Below are positions 63,466 through 64,000 of a stretch of 64,000 nt of DNA, piece after piece (the first letter of the stretch is position 1; each line of letters starts with the position of its first letter). The notes beneath the pieces are model-generated. The model saw only the letters and a program-made list of their open reading frames with translations. It was not told where the DNA came from and ran no database searches. The stretch spans positions 62,001 through 126,000 of the forward strand of contig CAVQWE010000011.1 of assembly GCA_963717385.1 (NCBI GenBank), read 5' to 3'. This DNA comes from Sva-07 sp963717385. GTDB taxonomy: Bacteria > Actinomycetota > Acidimicrobiia > Acidimicrobiales > Ilumatobacteraceae. Both the position numbers and the translations under genes were made by a program.

Positions 63466-64000
63466 CCGCTGCCGCGCTTGCCGACCAGCGCAACGATCGA
63501 TTCCACCAACCAGCGGTGTTTCGTCCCGTGGTGGCAGCAACCATTGCCATTGCCGTCGCCATGCATCTGATCGAAGCGCCGGGTGCGATCTCGGTGGCCG
63601 TCGTCGTCGTCGTGGTTGCGTTGCTCGGCATTCCTCACGGTGCCGTCGACCACCTCACCGCCGAGGTGCTCGGCGGCCCGTTCGACACGTCGTCGCCACT
63701 GCGATTCGCTCGCAGCTACGTGGTGATGATGCTCGGCGTCGGTCTCGTCTGGCTCATCGCTCCCGCGGCCGCGCTCGCTGCATTCCTGGCACTGTCGATC
63801 CACCACTTCGGTCAATCCGATCTGGCCTATCTCGGCCTCCCCGCCCGTCGAGCGTTGCTCGTGCAGTGGTCGCGCGGACTCCTGCTCGTCGGGCTCCCGC
63901 TGGTCGCACACCTCGAGATCGTCAGCCCGGTCATCGAACGTCTCGGTGGCGGCGACCCGGCGAGCTGGGCCTGGCTCGCCGATCGGTGGGCCCTGTGGTC
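63462..64000 (+). CDS. blh: Beta-carotene 15,15'-dioxygenase, Brp/Blh family (3' end cut by the window)
   Basis: At least 179 residues of a multi-helix membrane protein, continuing past the right edge. Family motifs: LLGIPHGAVDHLTAEVLGG and LALSIHHFGQSDLAYLGL, carrying the iron-ligand His residues. It cleaves beta-carotene into two retinals, the chromophore of the heliorhodopsin at 54743 or another rhodopsin. ATGA coupling with crtY indicates a retinal-making operon. Confidence 0.93.
   Translation, partial: MTAAALADQRNDRFHQPAVFRPVVAATIAIAVAMHLIEAPGAISVAVVVVVVALLGIPHGAVDHLTAEVLGGPFDTSSPLRFARSYVVMMLGVGLVWLIAPAAALAAFLALSIHHFGQSDLAYLGLPARRALLVQWSRGLLLVGLPLVAHLEIVSPVIERLGGGDPASWAWLADRWALW

Overview
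The window looks like a chromosomal segment of a high-GC actinobacterium, most likely a marine or freshwater Acidimicrobiia member (Ilumatobacter-like). This is inferred from the very high GC at third positions, GTG/TTG starts with GGAG-type ribosome sites, a Ddn-like F420-type reductase, a DevR/DevS-like pair with universal stress proteins, a heliorhodopsin and a lycopene cyclase/Blh retinal pathway. I saw no rRNA, tRNA, CRISPR, insertion sequence or phage.

Layout. 1-15 kb: a predicted selenocysteine peroxiredoxin-like protein with a SECIS-like hairpin; a TetR/reductase pair; gatCAB with an SDR and an acyl-CoA dehydrogenase; an HTH-citrate synthase fusion; alpha-galactosidase, a cation transporter and a sugar-ABC ATPase; and a ferredoxin-hydrolase-lgt run. 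15-22 kb: TetR, an HD-GYP protein with TPR repeats, an M48 protease, YbaK, and a thioesterase/OB-fold/thiolase/SDR lipid set.

21.9-41 kb is a dormancy-type island. It holds four universal stress proteins, two PNPOx-like flavoproteins, a PAS histidine kinase facing a DevR-like regulator, AhpD, a CtpF-like P2A ATPase, an operon coding for acetyl-CoA synthetase, pyruvate dehydrogenase E1a/E1b/E2, an acyl carrier protein and a Ca/cation exchanger, then an Rv2629-like (baeRF) protein. Six near-identical 15-bp sites (consensus TGACCTTSGSCCCTG, resembling the mycobacterial DosR box) sit upstream of these transcription units, and a weaker seventh precedes a PEP synthase gene at 47 kb. The regulator keeps Lys179, Lys182 and Asn183, the base-contact residues of DosR, at the same residue numbers.

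41-50 kb: a Pat-like GNAT, then a sulfur-handling pair (rhodanese lipoprotein and a persulfide-dioxygenase/rhodanese fusion), each next to a TACCCCnnGGGGTA palindrome of CsoR/CstR type; a LppM-like lipoprotein; a beta carbonic anhydrase; PEP synthase. 50-64 kb: FAH hydrolase, SelO, a formylglycine-generating enzyme divergent from a heliorhodopsin, an amidase, a TetR/oxidoreductase pair with a clear double operator, two VOC proteins, and a retinal operon (two tiny membrane proteins, lycopene cyclase, Blh) running off the right edge.

A caution for every reader: at least eleven genes carry about twenty single-base frameshifts as the sequence stands (gatA, the CDF transporter, the ABC ATPase, thiolase, ahpD, the P-type ATPase, the persulfide dioxygenase, carbonic anhydrase, PEP synthase, selO and a small lipoprotein). 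Housekeeping genes are affected and homology continues in the neighbouring frame, so most are probably assembly or sequencing indels rather than true pseudogenes. Frameshift positions given below are accurate to about 10 bases.
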